Assembly: GCA_903858115.1 (NCBI GenBank)
Contig: CAIOHR010000058.1
Coordinates: forward strand, 62,001-126,000
Length of the DNA: 64,000 nt
Source of the DNA: an uncultured Pirellula sp.
GTDB lineage: Bacteria; Planctomycetota; Planctomycetia; Pirellulales; Pirellulaceae
Direction of reading: 5' to 3'
Program-made: the position numbers and the translations under genes
Part shown: piece by piece, positions 33,531 to 43,699 of the stretch
Layout: each line of letters begins with the position of its first letter
How positions within the stretch are numbered: position 1 is the stretch's first letter
The notes under the pieces: generated by a model
What the model was told of the DNA's origin: nothing
Seen by the model: only the letters and a program-made list of their open reading frames with translations
Databases searched by the model: none

Positions 33531-36380
33531 CTAACGTCGACGGCGTCGGGACGCTTCTATATCGGGTGCAATTTCTGGCATAGCCGTCGCAGGCTCCAAC
33601 TCGACTTGCCCCGAAGGCTCGCTCTCGCCTTTCTCTGGAACATCCTTATCGGGATCGACCGAGATATAGTTCTGCGAGTTACTGCTTCCATTGATGATAT
33701 TGATAATGATCAAAATGTCGATTGGTGTGACCATTCCATCACCATCAACATCCAGGTTTGGAACCGGGCCCTCTCCTTCAGGCTTGATCGCTCCGGGACC
33801 GTGATTGTTGATATAGTTTACTACGACCAGCGCGTCGATGGGCGTGATCATTCCATTGCCGTCCACATCAGCTGGATCTTGATCGTTGTGGTACGGTGTC
33901 GCATCCTTGACAATGTGAATCCTCGTCGATTTCGTCAGGACCGTTCCGTTACGCAAGGAAATGGCAGTCAGCGTTACGTCTAGATAGCCAGGCTCCTCCC
34001 ACGCCAAGCTGGTTCCATCGATCAATTTGAGAATATTATCGACGACTTCGAAGCGAGAATCGCTAACGGAAATGATGTACTCTTCACCATAGTCAGGATC
34101 GTCGACGTACACGAATCCCGCAACGATTCCCGGTACATCTTCCGGCACGTCGTAGCCTGCGGCAGCCAAAATCCCCACCGGTGCATCGTTTTGATCAATT
34201 ACCGAAACGGAAATGGTTTGCTCAACCGTCCATCCAGAGTTTCTATCTGTTGCACGCAAGGAAAGAGATACTACGGACTCGTTCTCGTAATCGAGTTGAT
34301 ACCCATCTTTGAGAGTCAATTTCCCATCGCGAACATCGAAACGGGGGTCGTCGACAGACCAATCGTAGTCTTGAATCGAGTCCGGATCATCAACTCTTAA
34401 TCTACCGAGTACGTTCCCAGACTGCATTTCTGCTATCGAAAGATCACCTACATCCATACCACGCGGTGGGTCATTTCTGTCAACAACATTCAGTGTCACC
34501 ATCTTCGACAGGCGGTCTTCGGGGATGCTTCGATTCACCGCAGTAATGAGTAACGGAATAAAGGGCTCTACCTCAAAGTCGATCACACCGTCTACTAGAA
34601 CCAGTCTGTTGTCAACAAATCGGAACCGTTCATCGCTAACCGTCACATCGTATTGATCGTACTGGTCGGGGTCGACTACGGAAACCATAGTCACAAAATG
34701 GTTCGAGGCAGCGTTCTCATCCAAGCGGTTTACTGACAATAGCAAATCGGAGGGTGCATCATTGACGGGGGCGATGAAGACCGGAATTTGAATGGGAGCA
34801 GACCAGCTGGCACCATCGAAGGCGGCTAACCAAAGAGAATCTGAGCCATTCTCGTTTGCTGTTGGGCTGTATAAGCCGCCCAGTTCAGCAGACCATTCCA
34901 GAATCCCTTTGGAGGGTTGCGAGACCACTACCCAATAAACGGCATCATTGTCGTGGTCTATTGCCATCGACTGCAACAGATTGTTGCCGAGCGCAGCAAT
35001 TGTATCTTCATCCAGCGCAAGATTCGTGCCGAACTCAATCTGTGGCGCTGAGTTCTGGCCAACCGAACGAATACCGATCGAGACCATTCGTTGGGCAGTT
35101 CCGATTTCCGCTTCTATGGCGCCAGCAGTGAGCAGTTCCCGAGATATGAGTTGATTATCTTGTAATGCATGAAGTTCGCTCGAATCGTGAGACAGAAAGA
35201 GACTCGCCGTCGTGACATCTAACTCAATTGGTGTCGAGCTGCTCTTCTTCCAATTCCGAATATCCCATGCATCGATTGCGGTCGTGTTTTCGCGAGATCC
35301 TGTGTAAAGAATTCTGCGTTCGACATCCTCAAGCAGTGGCCATCGAGTACCCGGCAATGAAGCAACATTCTGGATACCGAAACCAATCTCGTAGACTTCG
35401 ATCCCAGCTCCTTGGTCAATGTAAATCAAATCTCCATCAGCGGAGGCAGTCCAATCGATCACGGTATTAATCAGGAAGCGATGAGCAACCGGTACAGCCC
35501 CATGCTCATCCAATTCGTAGATGGAAAGTCGTTGACTGTTCGCGACCACTTCTAGAACGGCAATACGTGATTCAGCTACGGGTCTCAAGCCAACGAATCG
35601 TCCGTAAGTGGGCAAACCTAACGAAGTCAGGGTGACCTCGGTCTCATCGCTTTTAAGTTCGACTAATTCTTTTTTCTCACTGTTCCAAGCGACAAATCGG
35701 GAGCCTATGTTTGTGAGAGACGAAAGTTCTGCTCCAATCAAGGAACTCGTAGCGGCAAAACCGGTTCCTCTTCCAGTTTCAAAAGGCGCGATCGCGAGAC
35801 CTTGTTCACCATCGATCAATGCGAAACCCGATAAGCCTCCCTCCGCTGTTTTGCGTGTAGCGACTTCGCGCACTACGCCATCAAACTCGACCGATTCTGC
35901 CTGCAAACCCGTGACAGAATCAATCCCCAAAATCCTGCTTCCATCAACACCCCAAAGCAAATCCCCGTTGTTCGACCAATCGACGAACTGCGAAACTGGT
36001 ACATCCAATTGGTTCGAAGATAATCCTGGTCGTATAGGAGTCGTTTGCTCGATGGATCGGTTGGAACCAAGCAACCGTATCGAATAAACACCCGGTTCCA
36101 CTCCCGAAAAGGATGCAATTCCATCCGTGTTGGTAATTGCTATTGGTTCGCCGCGACCGTGACGCGAATCACGATTCAAATCGATGAAAGCTACCTGGCC
36201 AGCAATACCATTTTCGGAATTTGCAGTTCGCGATCCATCAACATCTCCGAAAACGAACAATTCGATCCCTGCAAGAAGTCTGCGATCTTCGAGCAGATCA
36301 AGCTGTAGCGTACGGGTCCGCGTCGAGCGATCGCTCGTCTTTTGATGACTTTTTCGAGACCTAGAATTCTTGAAAAGCAT
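33531..36380 (-). CDS. Large surface protein with cadherin-like and dockerin repeats
   Basis: 949 residues. The N-terminus contains LQLDLLEDRRLLAG, the planctomycete LEDRxLL sorting motif of large extracellular proteins. An SdrD/Cna-B-like module follows (GDVDGSRTANSENGIAGQVA, ending PGVYSIRLLG), then a ~350-residue region with propeller-like repeats, then at least three cadherin-like repeats recognised by the RF-x-V-x(D/N)-x-L-x-L-x-DG pattern (SDERFRFVDNRLVLVDGV, DDPRFDVRDGKLTLKDG, SDSRFEVVDNILKLIDG). Near the end sit two dockerin-type calcium loops, DVDGNGMITPIDALVVVNYI and DVDGDGMVTPIDILIIINII. The end is basic (SRRRRR). Probably a surface adhesin; ligand unknown. Confidence 0.88.
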   Translation of the reverse strand: MLFKNSRSRKSHQKTSDRSTRTRTLQLDLLEDRRLLAGIELFVFGDVDGSRTANSENGIAGQVAFIDLNRDSRHGRGEPIAITNTDGIASFSGVEPGVYSIRLLGSNRSIEQTTPIRPGLSSNQLDVPVSQFVDWSNNGDLLWGVDGSRILGIDSVTGLQAESVEFDGVVREVATRKTAEGGLSGFALIDGEQGLAIAPFETGRGTGFAATSSLIGAELSSLTNIGSRFVAWNSEKKELVELKSDETEVTLTSLGLPTYGRFVGLRPVAESRIAVLEVVANSQRLSIYELDEHGAVPVAHRFLINTVIDWTASADGDLIYIDQGAGIEVYEIGFGIQNVASLPGTRWPLLEDVERRILYTGSRENTTAIDAWDIRNWKKSSSTPIELDVTTASLFLSHDSSELHALQDNQLISRELLTAGAIEAEIGTAQRMVSIGIRSVGQNSAPQIEFGTNLALDEDTIAALGNNLLQSMAIDHDNDAVYWVVVSQPSKGILEWSAELGGLYSPTANENGSDSLWLAAFDGASWSAPIQIPVFIAPVNDAPSDLLLSVNRLDENAASNHFVTMVSVVDPDQYDQYDVTVSDERFRFVDNRLVLVDGVIDFEVEPFIPLLITAVNRSIPEDRLSKMVTLNVVDRNDPPRGMDVGDLSIAEMQSGNVLGRLRVDDPDSIQDYDWSVDDPRFDVRDGKLTLKDGYQLDYENESVVSLSLRATDRNSGWTVEQTISVSVIDQNDAPVGILAAAGYDVPEDVPGIVAGFVYVDDPDYGEEYIISVSDSRFEVVDNILKLIDGTSLAWEEPGYLDVTLTAISLRNGTVLTKSTRIHIVKDATPYHNDQDPADVDGNGMITPIDALVVVNYINNHGPGAIKPEGEGPVPNLDVDGDGMVTPIDILIIINIINGSSNSQNYISVDPDKDVPEKGESEPSGQVELEPATAMPEIAPDIEASRRRRR

Positions 36381-36755
36381 ACGACAACCGACGTCCAGAA
36401 ATGGTTGGATCGAGTAGTTTAGCGAACGCCTGGTCCGCTCTGTATGTGTGTGTAACTACTCAATGTATCCAATACGCGTCACGAGTGAGGCATTTGGTAA
36501 AAAAATCTCAGAATTAATCCGAGGTTGACTCCCCTGCCGGGCACCAAAGTTGGACGGCTCGGGGGAATCCAATCAAACCCATGCTCTTCATCGTTTCTTC
36601 ACCTCCAGGCCTTCGATAGAAGCAAATCAGGGGCCATTTCCAGAAATTTTCTAACCGTCTGCGTCTTTTAGGATTCCGGCAGGCCGGCCTGACAACTAAA
36701 CTCCTGCAGTTGATTTTTTTCCCAACCGCGTTCTGAGGGTTTCTGCGAGTTCCCC
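36381..36755. other. Divergent intergenic region with a 12-bp perfect palindrome
   Basis: The 375 bases between the divergent cadherin-like and EIIA-like genes contain no coding frame that I would trust. CAGGCCGGCCTG at 36680-36691 is a perfect palindrome and could be an operator for the 36756 gene, 65 bases upstream of its start. No convincing sigma-70 promoter boxes are visible. Confidence 0.4.
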
Positions 36756-37478
36756 ATGGCTAGTAAAGATTTGGACATTGAGCAGCTAGCCGATTATTTG
36801 CACCTGACCATTGGTCAGGTCACCAAGATGGCGGTACGTGGAAAGATTCCATCCCGCAAAGTGAACGGGGAATGGCGATTCTCTGAGTCTGAAATCCACC
36901 ACTGGCTTGAAGATCAGATCGGTGTTGTGGACGCAGAAGAACTCGAACGAATGGAGCGAGTTCTCCAAAGAAACATCGATCTCTCGTCGGACGACCGCGC
37001 GATGTTGGTGGATTTTATGTCCCCGCTCTCTGTCGCAATCCCGCTCCAAGTTCGAACGAGGAATTCGGTCATTCGGGAAATGAGTCAGTTGGCTGCCAAC
37101 AGCGGACTGTTGTGGGACCCAACCGCGATGGCGGAAGCAGTAGCGGCTCGCGAGGATCTGCATCCGACAGCTTTGGAAAATGGTGTCGCGCTGCTTCACC
37201 CTCGCCGTCCTCAATCTTCTATCTTGGCGGAACCACTGGTCGCTTTAGGTATTTCGCTACAGCCGATAGCATTCGGAAATAGTTCAGGACACCTCACCGA
37301 CGTATTCTTTTTGATCTGCTCCACCGATGACCGAGTTCATTTGCGAATCTTGGCTCGATTGGCTCGATTGGTCACGGACGATGTTTTCTTGACGATGCTT
37401 CGCTCAGCAACATCCACCTCGGAAGCGATGGACATTATCCGAACGGCCGAGCTAGAATTAGTGCAATCGGTCAGTTGA
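36756..37478 (+). CDS. Excisionase-type HTH fused to PTS EIIA-like domain
   Basis: 240 residues. Residues ~5-55 (LDIEQLADYLHLTIGQVTKM, then RKVNGEWRFSESEIHHWL) form a MerR/excisionase-type winged helix with the typical RxxxGxWRF motif. Residues ~85-235 resemble fructose/nitrogen-type PTS EIIA: PTALENGVALLHPRRP places His148 at the phosphorylated position, and LRILARLARLVTDDVFLTML matches the C-terminal helix. Such fusions are known in bacteria with a PTS phosphorelay but incomplete sugar transport. It probably couples phosphorylation to DNA binding; the targets are unknown. No EI or HPr gene is in the window. Confidence 0.85.
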   Translation: MASKDLDIEQLADYLHLTIGQVTKMAVRGKIPSRKVNGEWRFSESEIHHWLEDQIGVVDAEELERMERVLQRNIDLSSDDRAMLVDFMSPLSVAIPLQVRTRNSVIREMSQLAANSGLLWDPTAMAEAVAAREDLHPTALENGVALLHPRRPQSSILAEPLVALGISLQPIAFGNSSGHLTDVFFLICSTDDRVHLRILARLARLVTDDVFLTMLRSATSTSEAMDIIRTAELELVQSVS

Positions 37479-37505
37479 TCGATTTCATGGAGTTGCTTCA
37501 CTGAT

Positions 37506-37533
37506 TTGCCTTGTTAGGTTTGCTTCGTTAGGT
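37506..37533. repeat. 14-bp imperfect tandem duplication before the receiver-like gene
   Basis: TTGCCTTGTTAGGT and TTGCTTCGTTAGGT are adjacent, 12 of 14 bases identical, ending six bases before ATG 37540 and therefore covering the ribosome-binding area. Confidence 0.7.
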
Positions 37534-37539
37534 CTCTAC

Positions 37540-38436
37540 ATGCTGCCTTTGCAGACAACCATTGGATGGGTTGGTCCTCGAGACCACTACTGGGAATGGA
37601 TTCGTGAACATCTACCCCAAGTAGAAAACGTCCCCGCCGAACAAGCGATGGATTGGTACAAATTGCAGCGAGGTGTTCTTGCAGTAGCCTTAGACGGAAG
37701 ACAAGACTCCCGACTAGCGCTGGTCAATCAGCTAAGCCTATTCTCTTCCTCTCCCACTGCAACATCTGCCCATACTAAACCTAAAGCAAAGCGTGCTGTG
37801 GACAAAGATGTTGGCCCGAGTTCGCGTTCGCCTTGGTTTGTGATTCTTGGAGAAGATTGGGCAGGTCATCGTCGTACCTATCCGCTTCACGAGGGAATCG
37901 TTTCGTTTTACTGGCACGAGTTGTTCGATCAATTGCTTCCCTGGGTCAGCACGCTATCGCCTACTTCCGTGCATCTTTCTGATCGTCGCGTGGATCGCAT
38001 TCTCGAAGCGGCATCTCGATCCATTGCACCTTCTTCGTTCAAAACATTTGCTTTGATTCGAACAGACATCGCAACAGACTCTGAGCTTTGGATCGACTTG
38101 CTCTCGCGGATGGGCATCTTGTCTCTAGATCTTCCTTGGAATGGCAGAGGCGCTCGCGTCTCGCCTGATCTGATCATCATGGACCTCGAGGCACGACCGC
38201 GTGCATCGGGAAATGCACCTGCATACCGTATCGATCGATGGATCGAGGAATGGAGTGATTTGAAGGCTCGTTTCCCAGAGTCGATGCGAGTGGCTGTCGA
38301 CAGCTTTCCTCGTTGGGATGATTGGAAGCAGCTCATAGAAATAGGTGTTGATGTTTTGCTCCCCAAGCCTTTTTCTCCATTTGGGCTGCAATGGTCTCTT
38401 CAGCAATGGCAGCAAGCTGCCCAATTACAGAAATAG
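37540..38436 (+). CDS. Hypothetical protein with receiver-like C-terminus
   Basis: 298 residues without signal peptide. The end, VDVLLPKPFSPFGLQWSL, resembles the beta5 Lys-Pro-Phe segment of response-regulator receiver domains, and PDLIIMDLEARPR resembles the phospho-acceptor strand (IIMDLxxP). The N-terminal half includes a Thr/Lys linker. The acidic pocket residues of a true receiver are not clear, so it may be a pseudo-receiver. It lies 61 bases downstream of the EIIA-like gene on the same strand, and the two could act together; this is inference from position only. Confidence 0.6.
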   Translation: MLPLQTTIGWVGPRDHYWEWIREHLPQVENVPAEQAMDWYKLQRGVLAVALDGRQDSRLALVNQLSLFSSSPTATSAHTKPKAKRAVDKDVGPSSRSPWFVILGEDWAGHRRTYPLHEGIVSFYWHELFDQLLPWVSTLSPTSVHLSDRRVDRILEAASRSIAPSSFKTFALIRTDIATDSELWIDLLSRMGILSLDLPWNGRGARVSPDLIIMDLEARPRASGNAPAYRIDRWIEEWSDLKARFPESMRVAVDSFPRWDDWKQLIEIGVDVLLPKPFSPFGLQWSLQQWQQAAQLQK

Positions 38437-38592
38437 TCAAGCAGCAGGCTAAACACTTCCGATCATGCCCCGCAACGTCAGAGATCGTCGCTTTAATCGT
38501 TTAACCTGTAGCCGTAGGCGAGGTATTCAGCGTCCCTCGCTCAATGGCTAGTCGATTTAATCACAACCGTCGCGCTTCGGATCGTGATGATG

Positions 38593-40671
38593 TCAATCGC
38601 TGATCATGGAGACGGATTCTACATTTGTGTCGCGAGAGATTTCGTTGTAACTCAAGATCCGAACATGAGGCAAATTCTCTTGTGTCATTTGCCGTAACGG
38701 GACGCGAATCTTAGGACTGACAAGTACGCACAGAGGTCGACTCTGTTGTTCCAATTTCTTCAGATGTTCAGCGATGCGCTGACACGTTTTATTGATCGTT
38801 TCCGGGGACATTCGCAAAAAGATGCCACGTTCCGTCTGCTCCGATCCCGCAGTGATTCGATCCTCCATCGCTGGATCGAGTGTGACCACTTTGAGAATAC
38901 CTGCACTGTCTCGGTACCGGTGTGAAATTGTTCTAGCCAACCGATGCCGAACGTACTCTGTGAGCCAGATCGGGTCTTTCACACGATGCGCGAAATCACC
39001 TAGCGTTTCCAAAATGACTCCGAGTTGTCGAATAGGAACATCTTCACGCAGTAGATTCTGAAGCACTTGTTGCACCTCGGATAGTTTCATCAATCCAGGA
39101 ATGAGCTCTTCCACAACCGTTGGCGACCCCTTCTTGAGTTGCTCGATCAACTGCTTCGTAACTTCGCGAGTCAACAATTCTTCTGCATGTTGGCGAGCTG
39201 TTTCTTGCACGTGGGTTGCCAGTACGGCAGCGCATTCGGCCACTTGGTAACCATAAATCTCAGCTTGCTGGCGTTGGCGTGAGTCAATCCAAAATGCTTT
39301 CTTTCCAAATGCCGGCTCTGTCGTCTCGTCGCCCGCGATCGGTCCTAATGTCAAACCGCTATCGATCGCGAGCAATCGATCGGTTCTCAGCGATCCTTGG
39401 GCAATTTTATTTCCGTTCATAGAAAGCTCATACGAGTACTCCGGCAGGCTCATTCGATCTTTGATGCGGAGCATCGGCAGAAGTATTCCCATCTCGCTCG
39501 CCAGCGTCGCTCTGACGGTGGAGATTCGCTTCATCAAATCTCCACCGCGATTGGGATCTGCAAGTGCAATAAGCTTTGCCCCTAACTCCAATCGCATGGC
39601 ATCGACTTCAAGAAAATCTTCCGCTTTCTTTTCAGGTGGCGCCTCTTTCGTTGCACTGGTCGCAGCTTTTTCTTTGGCGGTGGTTTCGGTCGCAAGCTGT
39701 TTCGCTTGCCGCTTCATCACGACCGCTAAAGCAATACAGCCAATACCCATCGTCAACATCGGAAGTGTCGGTAACGCGGTGAAGATCAGCAACAGCAAGA
39801 AAACACCGGAGATGATCAACGCTTCCGGGCGAGAAAAAATCTGCCCTAGAAACTGCCCTGAGAAGTTCGACTTCTGCGTGCTTCGTGTCGTGAGCAATGC
39901 TGCAGCCAACGAAATCAAGAACGCGGGCACTTGGCTTACCAATCCGTCACCGATCGTCAATTTCGAATAAACTTGTGCAGCTTCGGTGAGTGTCATGTCG
40001 GCGTACATATAACCCATATACAAACCGCCGAACAAATTGATAAACGTAATCGCGATCCCTGCGATTGCGTCACCACGAACAAACTTCGACGCACCATCCA
40101 TCGCTCCATAAAAGTCCGCTTGCTGGGTGATTTCCTCGCGTCGACGTTGCGCCTCTTTTTCGTCAATTGCTCCCGCGCTCAAATCCGCATCGACAGCCAT
40201 CTGGCGTCCAGGCATCCCATCCAACGCAAATCTCGCGGCGACTTCACCAATACGTGACGCACCTTTCGTGATAACGATAAAGTTGATCAAGAAGATAATC
40301 ACAAAGAGGATGATCCCGACTTCGATCGAGTCACCAGACACAAACTCTCCAAACGCGCGAATCACATCTCCCGCTGCGTCAAGTCCTTCGTCACCCGTTC
40401 TCGTCAATACGAGGCGTGTTGTGGCTAAATTGAGCACCAGTCGTGATAATGTAGTCGCGACCAACATGGCTGGGAAAATGTTGAACTCCAACGGCGATTG
40501 AATAAAAATCGTGGTCAAGAGAACGATAACGCCGATCGCAATATTAGCGGACAACAAGATATCGAGCAGTGCGGGTGGCAACGGCACCAAGATCACGACG
40601 AGGCAACCGATAATCCCGATGGGTACAACTGCATCTTTGTATTTGGAAATGGCTCGCATCCATGCGCCCAT
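38593..40671 (-). CDS. flhA: Flagellar export apparatus protein FlhA
   Basis: 692 residues, the normal FlhA length. Eight N-terminal helices are followed by the cytoplasmic linker and C-terminal domain. Key motifs: PLEFNIFPAMLVATTLSRLV, ITKGASRIGEVAARF followed by ALDGMPGRQMAVDADL (the FHIPEP-type signature), and DPAMEDRITAG in the C-terminal domain. FlhA forms the nonameric export gate of the flagellar type III secretion apparatus. No other flagellar gene is within the window. It is divergent from the sulfotransferase gene (168-base gap). Confidence 0.95.
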   Translation of the reverse strand: MGAWMRAISKYKDAVVPIGIIGCLVVILVPLPPALLDILLSANIAIGVIVLLTTIFIQSPLEFNIFPAMLVATTLSRLVLNLATTRLVLTRTGDEGLDAAGDVIRAFGEFVSGDSIEVGIILFVIIFLINFIVITKGASRIGEVAARFALDGMPGRQMAVDADLSAGAIDEKEAQRRREEITQQADFYGAMDGASKFVRGDAIAGIAITFINLFGGLYMGYMYADMTLTEAAQVYSKLTIGDGLVSQVPAFLISLAAALLTTRSTQKSNFSGQFLGQIFSRPEALIISGVFLLLLIFTALPTLPMLTMGIGCIALAVVMKRQAKQLATETTAKEKAATSATKEAPPEKKAEDFLEVDAMRLELGAKLIALADPNRGGDLMKRISTVRATLASEMGILLPMLRIKDRMSLPEYSYELSMNGNKIAQGSLRTDRLLAIDSGLTLGPIAGDETTEPAFGKKAFWIDSRQRQQAEIYGYQVAECAAVLATHVQETARQHAEELLTREVTKQLIEQLKKGSPTVVEELIPGLMKLSEVQQVLQNLLREDVPIRQLGVILETLGDFAHRVKDPIWLTEYVRHRLARTISHRYRDSAGILKVVTLDPAMEDRITAGSEQTERGIFLRMSPETINKTCQRIAEHLKKLEQQSRPLCVLVSPKIRVPLRQMTQENLPHVRILSYNEISRDTNVESVSMISD

Positions 40672-40839
40672 ATAGTTTTCGCCGCCGTTCTTGAGAAAAT
40701 CCGATCAGAATTCGGAAGTTAGCCAGAAATCTCGCTAGATGTCTATATCGGTTTACGAGTGCGGTTAGTAATGTAGCATGCGAGGAAGAGTCCTCGGATG
40801 AACTCTTTTTGACGATCGCTAGCAAACTTCGTACTCAGG

Positions 40840-41961
40840 ATGTCTTCGGTCCAGAACAATACCAACTCCTATCCAACCTGGGCTCCACGATTTTGGCATG
40901 GTATGCCTTCCAAAGTCTGGATTCCACAATTGGTTAGAAATCGATTTCAAGTCCGTCTCACGCGATTGCACATCGCTGCAGGTGTCTCGGCGTTCATGCC
41001 GTTTACCGATCTGATGGCGGCCTCACAACATGCCTTGTTCGGTCGGGCGATTGCGAATACGCAACTCCCCCAAGCTCCGATCTTTGTGCTCGGCCATTGG
41101 CGAAGCGGCACAACCCTTTTGCATGAACTGCTGGGCTTTGACAATCGCTTTGCATCCCCAACAACTTTTCAATGCTTTGCGCCTTGGCATTTTCTCCTCA
41201 CCGAGGCGATGGTCACCCGTTTTTTTGGTTGGGTGCTACCTGACAAACGACCCATGGACAACATGAAAGCTGGATGGTCGCTTCCACAAGAAGACGAATT
41301 TGCATTGATGAACCTCGGTGCACCAACGCCTTACACCTATATGATGTTTCCGCAGCATGGCTTTGTGGATGAAAACACGCTGGCATCTGACACGTTCGAG
41401 CCAGAACAGCTTGCGCGTTGGAAGTATCTTTTTGATTGGTTCCTCAAAGCACTCACCTACAAGACTGCAAAGCCGCTCATCTTGAAGAGCCCACCTCACA
41501 CAGGACGGATCGGAATACTTCGTGACATGTATCCCGACGCCAAATTCATACACATCGTACGCGACCCGCGAAAACTCTATCCGTCGACCGTCAAGCTATG
41601 GAAGTCTCTCGAATCCATTCAAGGCCTGCAACGCCCGCATACCGATGAAGAGTTACAGCCGTTTGTCTTCCGGTGCTTGAATCGGATGTACGATGCCTTT
41701 GAAGTCGGCAGGCAGGGATTGACGCAATCGCAAATCATCGACGTTCGATACGAAGATTTAGTAGCGAACCCCACTTGTGTCGTCGAATCCATCTATCAAC
41801 AACTCGATTTGGGTGGCTTCGAGTCCATTCGAGACTCGTTAGCAAAACGTACGCAAGACGAGAAGGAGTACAAAACCAATCGCTTCGGTCTCGATGAGGC
41901 AACAGAAACTCTTGTTTTACAAAACTGGAAAACCTACGCAGAACGGTACGGGTACGCTTAG
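40840..41961 (+). CDS. Sulfotransferase family protein
   Basis: 373 residues. The PAPS-binding P-loop motif is FVLGHWRSGTTLLHELL (residues 82-98) and the 3'-phosphate motif is IHIVRDPRKLYPSTVKLWKS (~residue 238). DVRYEDLVANP, near residue 300, is the third family signature. The enzyme moves a sulfate group from PAPS onto a hydroxyl or amine acceptor, likely a sugar or lipid. The acceptor cannot be guessed; sulfated polysaccharide turnover is prominent in marine planctomycetes. Its last four bases overlap the convergent small gene. Confidence 0.88.
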   Translation: MSSVQNNTNSYPTWAPRFWHGMPSKVWIPQLVRNRFQVRLTRLHIAAGVSAFMPFTDLMAASQHALFGRAIANTQLPQAPIFVLGHWRSGTTLLHELLGFDNRFASPTTFQCFAPWHFLLTEAMVTRFFGWVLPDKRPMDNMKAGWSLPQEDEFALMNLGAPTPYTYMMFPQHGFVDENTLASDTFEPEQLARWKYLFDWFLKALTYKTAKPLILKSPPHTGRIGILRDMYPDAKFIHIVRDPRKLYPSTVKLWKSLESIQGLQRPHTDEELQPFVFRCLNRMYDAFEVGRQGLTQSQIIDVRYEDLVANPTCVVESIYQQLDLGGFESIRDSLAKRTQDEKEYKTNRFGLDEATETLVLQNWKTYAERYGYA

Positions 41962-42179
41962 AGAATCTCCGAGGTTTCCAGTTGCTCAACGCTAGCCATA
42001 CAAACAAGGGAAAGATAATGGGTTCTCAATTTGCCATCTTCCGCTCGATAAAGCACGTGTGCTGAAACAGGTGTGATTAGACACCATTCAAGCGAGGGGA
42101 TAACATGAGTTGAACCGTCGCTCATCGTCACGCGTACTGGCCCACGTTTGACCCAATCTATCAACTCTTGACGATCCAT
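41958..42179 (-). CDS. Small conserved hypothetical protein, 73 aa
   Basis: MDRQELIDWVKRGPVRVTMS starts a compact beta-rich protein (RGPVRVTMSDGSTHVIPS and HYLSLVCMASVEQL); no signal peptide or known motif. The composition resembles small planctomycete proteins with a barrel-like fold. The end overlaps the convergent sulfotransferase stop by four bases. Confidence 0.55.
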   Translation of the reverse strand: MDRQELIDWVKRGPVRVTMSDGSTHVIPSLEWCLITPVSAHVLYRAEDGKLRTHYLSLVCMASVEQLETSEIL

Positions 42180-42261
42180 GTAAAACTCTCTGGACGTTTG
42201 TTTCTATCGGTTCGGGCCGTCGCTCAATCATCGACTGAGATTTTTATGCTATTCTCGACAA

Positions 42262-42316
42262 CTCAAAAATACAAGATTTTTGAGAGTTAGACGATGAAAG
42301 CCCAGCTAAACTGGGC
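42262..42316. other. Two adjacent hairpins upstream of the 42179 gene
   Basis: CTCAAAAAT-ACAAG-ATTTTTGAG (9-bp stem, 42262-42284) is followed by GCCCAG-CTAAA-CTGGGC (6-bp stem, 42300-42316). They sit in the 190-base gap between the 42179 gene and the end of the DUF1552 gene, both on the minus strand, so they may be a terminator for the latter. Confidence 0.45.
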
Positions 42317-42369
42317 GACAATTCGATTCGGCAGATCATGACCTTTTCCTAATAAAAACATAGATTTCA

Positions 42370-43692
42370 TTACGATCTATTCGGCTCCAACCCCCGCATC
42401 GTTCCTGTGGAGGTTGCGAACCGCTCGGCCGGTAGCCCCAATCGCTGAAGCATCGAGACGAAAAGATTGGGCAATGGATAATTGTTCTGCGTATCAAATG
42501 CCAAGTGTTGACCATGTCGGAAGCCACCGCCGGCAAGCAAAACGGGCAAATTCGTTGTGACGTGCGTGTTTGCGTTTCCTAAGTTACTACCATATAGCAC
42601 CATCGTTCGATCGAACAGTGTCTCACCATTTTCGGAGATACCTTTCAAGTCGGAGAACAACTGATCCAACAAACGCATGTGCCACTGATCGATGGCTTCG
42701 AGTTGCTTTAACTTGCCGCTGCTCTTTCCATGGTGCGATAGATTGTGATAACCATCGGTGATGTCGGTTCCGTGCAAGTCGATCGCAGGTGAGTTCACGC
42801 TATCCAACATCAGTGTGACAGCCCGCGTCGAATCGGTTTCAAATGCCAATCGCGCCATGTCATACATGAGCCGAACTTTGTCCATATACTCTTTAGGGTC
42901 TGACGGATCCTTGGGCTGTTCCCCTTTAGGCTGCGGTTTCGGAACTGCTTCCCAAGCTTTGGATGCCTCTAGTCGTTGCTCGAGGTCTCGTACCCCCGTC
43001 AAATACTGATCTACACGTTCGCGATCTTGAGGCCCCAGCGTTTTCATCAAGGATTTCGTCTGGTCCGCGACGGAGTCCATGATGCTTTGTCCCAGCTCCA
43101 GCTTTCGAACTTGCTGAGCGATCTGCGACTCCGAACCTTGAAGAAACAATTGTCGATACACGGCGGATGGTTTCTCTTCGCATGGGATCAAGACCCCTGC
43201 ACCCGTCCAAGACAAACTCCGCAGTCCCTGCTTCACGTTGACGCCAAGCGTCATCGAAGGAAAACGTGTGAGGTGGCCAATCTGTTCTGCGATCAACTGA
43301 TCTAGCGAAATGGTGTTCCGGAATCCACCGCTACCTGGGTGAGGTGCAGCTGTCAAAAAACAGATGTCGGCCGGGTGCCCTCCATCGACATCCGGATGCC
43401 ATACGCCGCTAAAGACAGTGAAGTCGTCGCGATGCTTCTTTAAGGTTTCGAGATAAGGCGAAAGTGTGTAATCGCGTCCCGCGCCGGTTGGGAAAAAGTG
43501 TTCAGGTAACAAACCGAGGTTGTTGCAGATGCCCAACATACGTCGAGGGGCGGTTGCAGATCCGGATTCGCGGTTCGCTTCTCGGGCCACTGCAGGACGC
43601 ATTGCATCGAGAAATGGAAGAGCCAAACCAACGCCCAACCCGCGTAAAACGAACCGACGGCTCAACGACATATTTTTCAAGAGGACGGCCAT
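42370..43692 (-). CDS. DUF1552 family Tat-exported protein
   Basis: 440 residues. The N-terminus carries a Tat-type signal ([20 protein letters not shown]). The body matches DUF1552: [60 protein letters not shown] and the C-terminal [20 protein letters not shown]. Family members are planctomycete and verrucomicrobial exported proteins, usually beside a DUF1592/DUF1588 gene, as here; they are distant relatives of the sulfatase/phosphatase fold by reports of similar DUF1501 proteins. The catalytic role is unknown. It starts seven bases after the upstream gene's stop. Confidence 0.9.
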   Translation of the reverse strand: MAVLLKNMSLSRRFVLRGLGVGLALPFLDAMRPAVAREANRESGSATAPRRMLGICNNLGLLPEHFFPTGAGRDYTLSPYLETLKKHRDDFTVFSGVWHPDVDGGHPADICFLTAAPHPGSGGFRNTISLDQLIAEQIGHLTRFPSMTLGVNVKQGLRSLSWTGAGVLIPCEEKPSAVYRQLFLQGSESQIAQQVRKLELGQSIMDSVADQTKSLMKTLGPQDRERVDQYLTGVRDLEQRLEASKAWEAVPKPQPKGEQPKDPSDPKEYMDKVRLMYDMARLAFETDSTRAVTLMLDSVNSPAIDLHGTDITDGYHNLSHHGKSSGKLKQLEAIDQWHMRLLDQLFSDLKGISENGETLFDRTMVLYGSNLGNANTHVTTNLPVLLAGGGFRHGQHLAFDTQNNYPLPNLFVSMLQRLGLPAERFATSTGTMRGLEPNRS

Positions 43693-43699
43693 AACAAAC

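Noticed and set aside
42294..42341. 15-codon frame starting at an ATG between the two hairpins
   Set aside because: No ribosome site; starts between two hairpins and is too short to judge.
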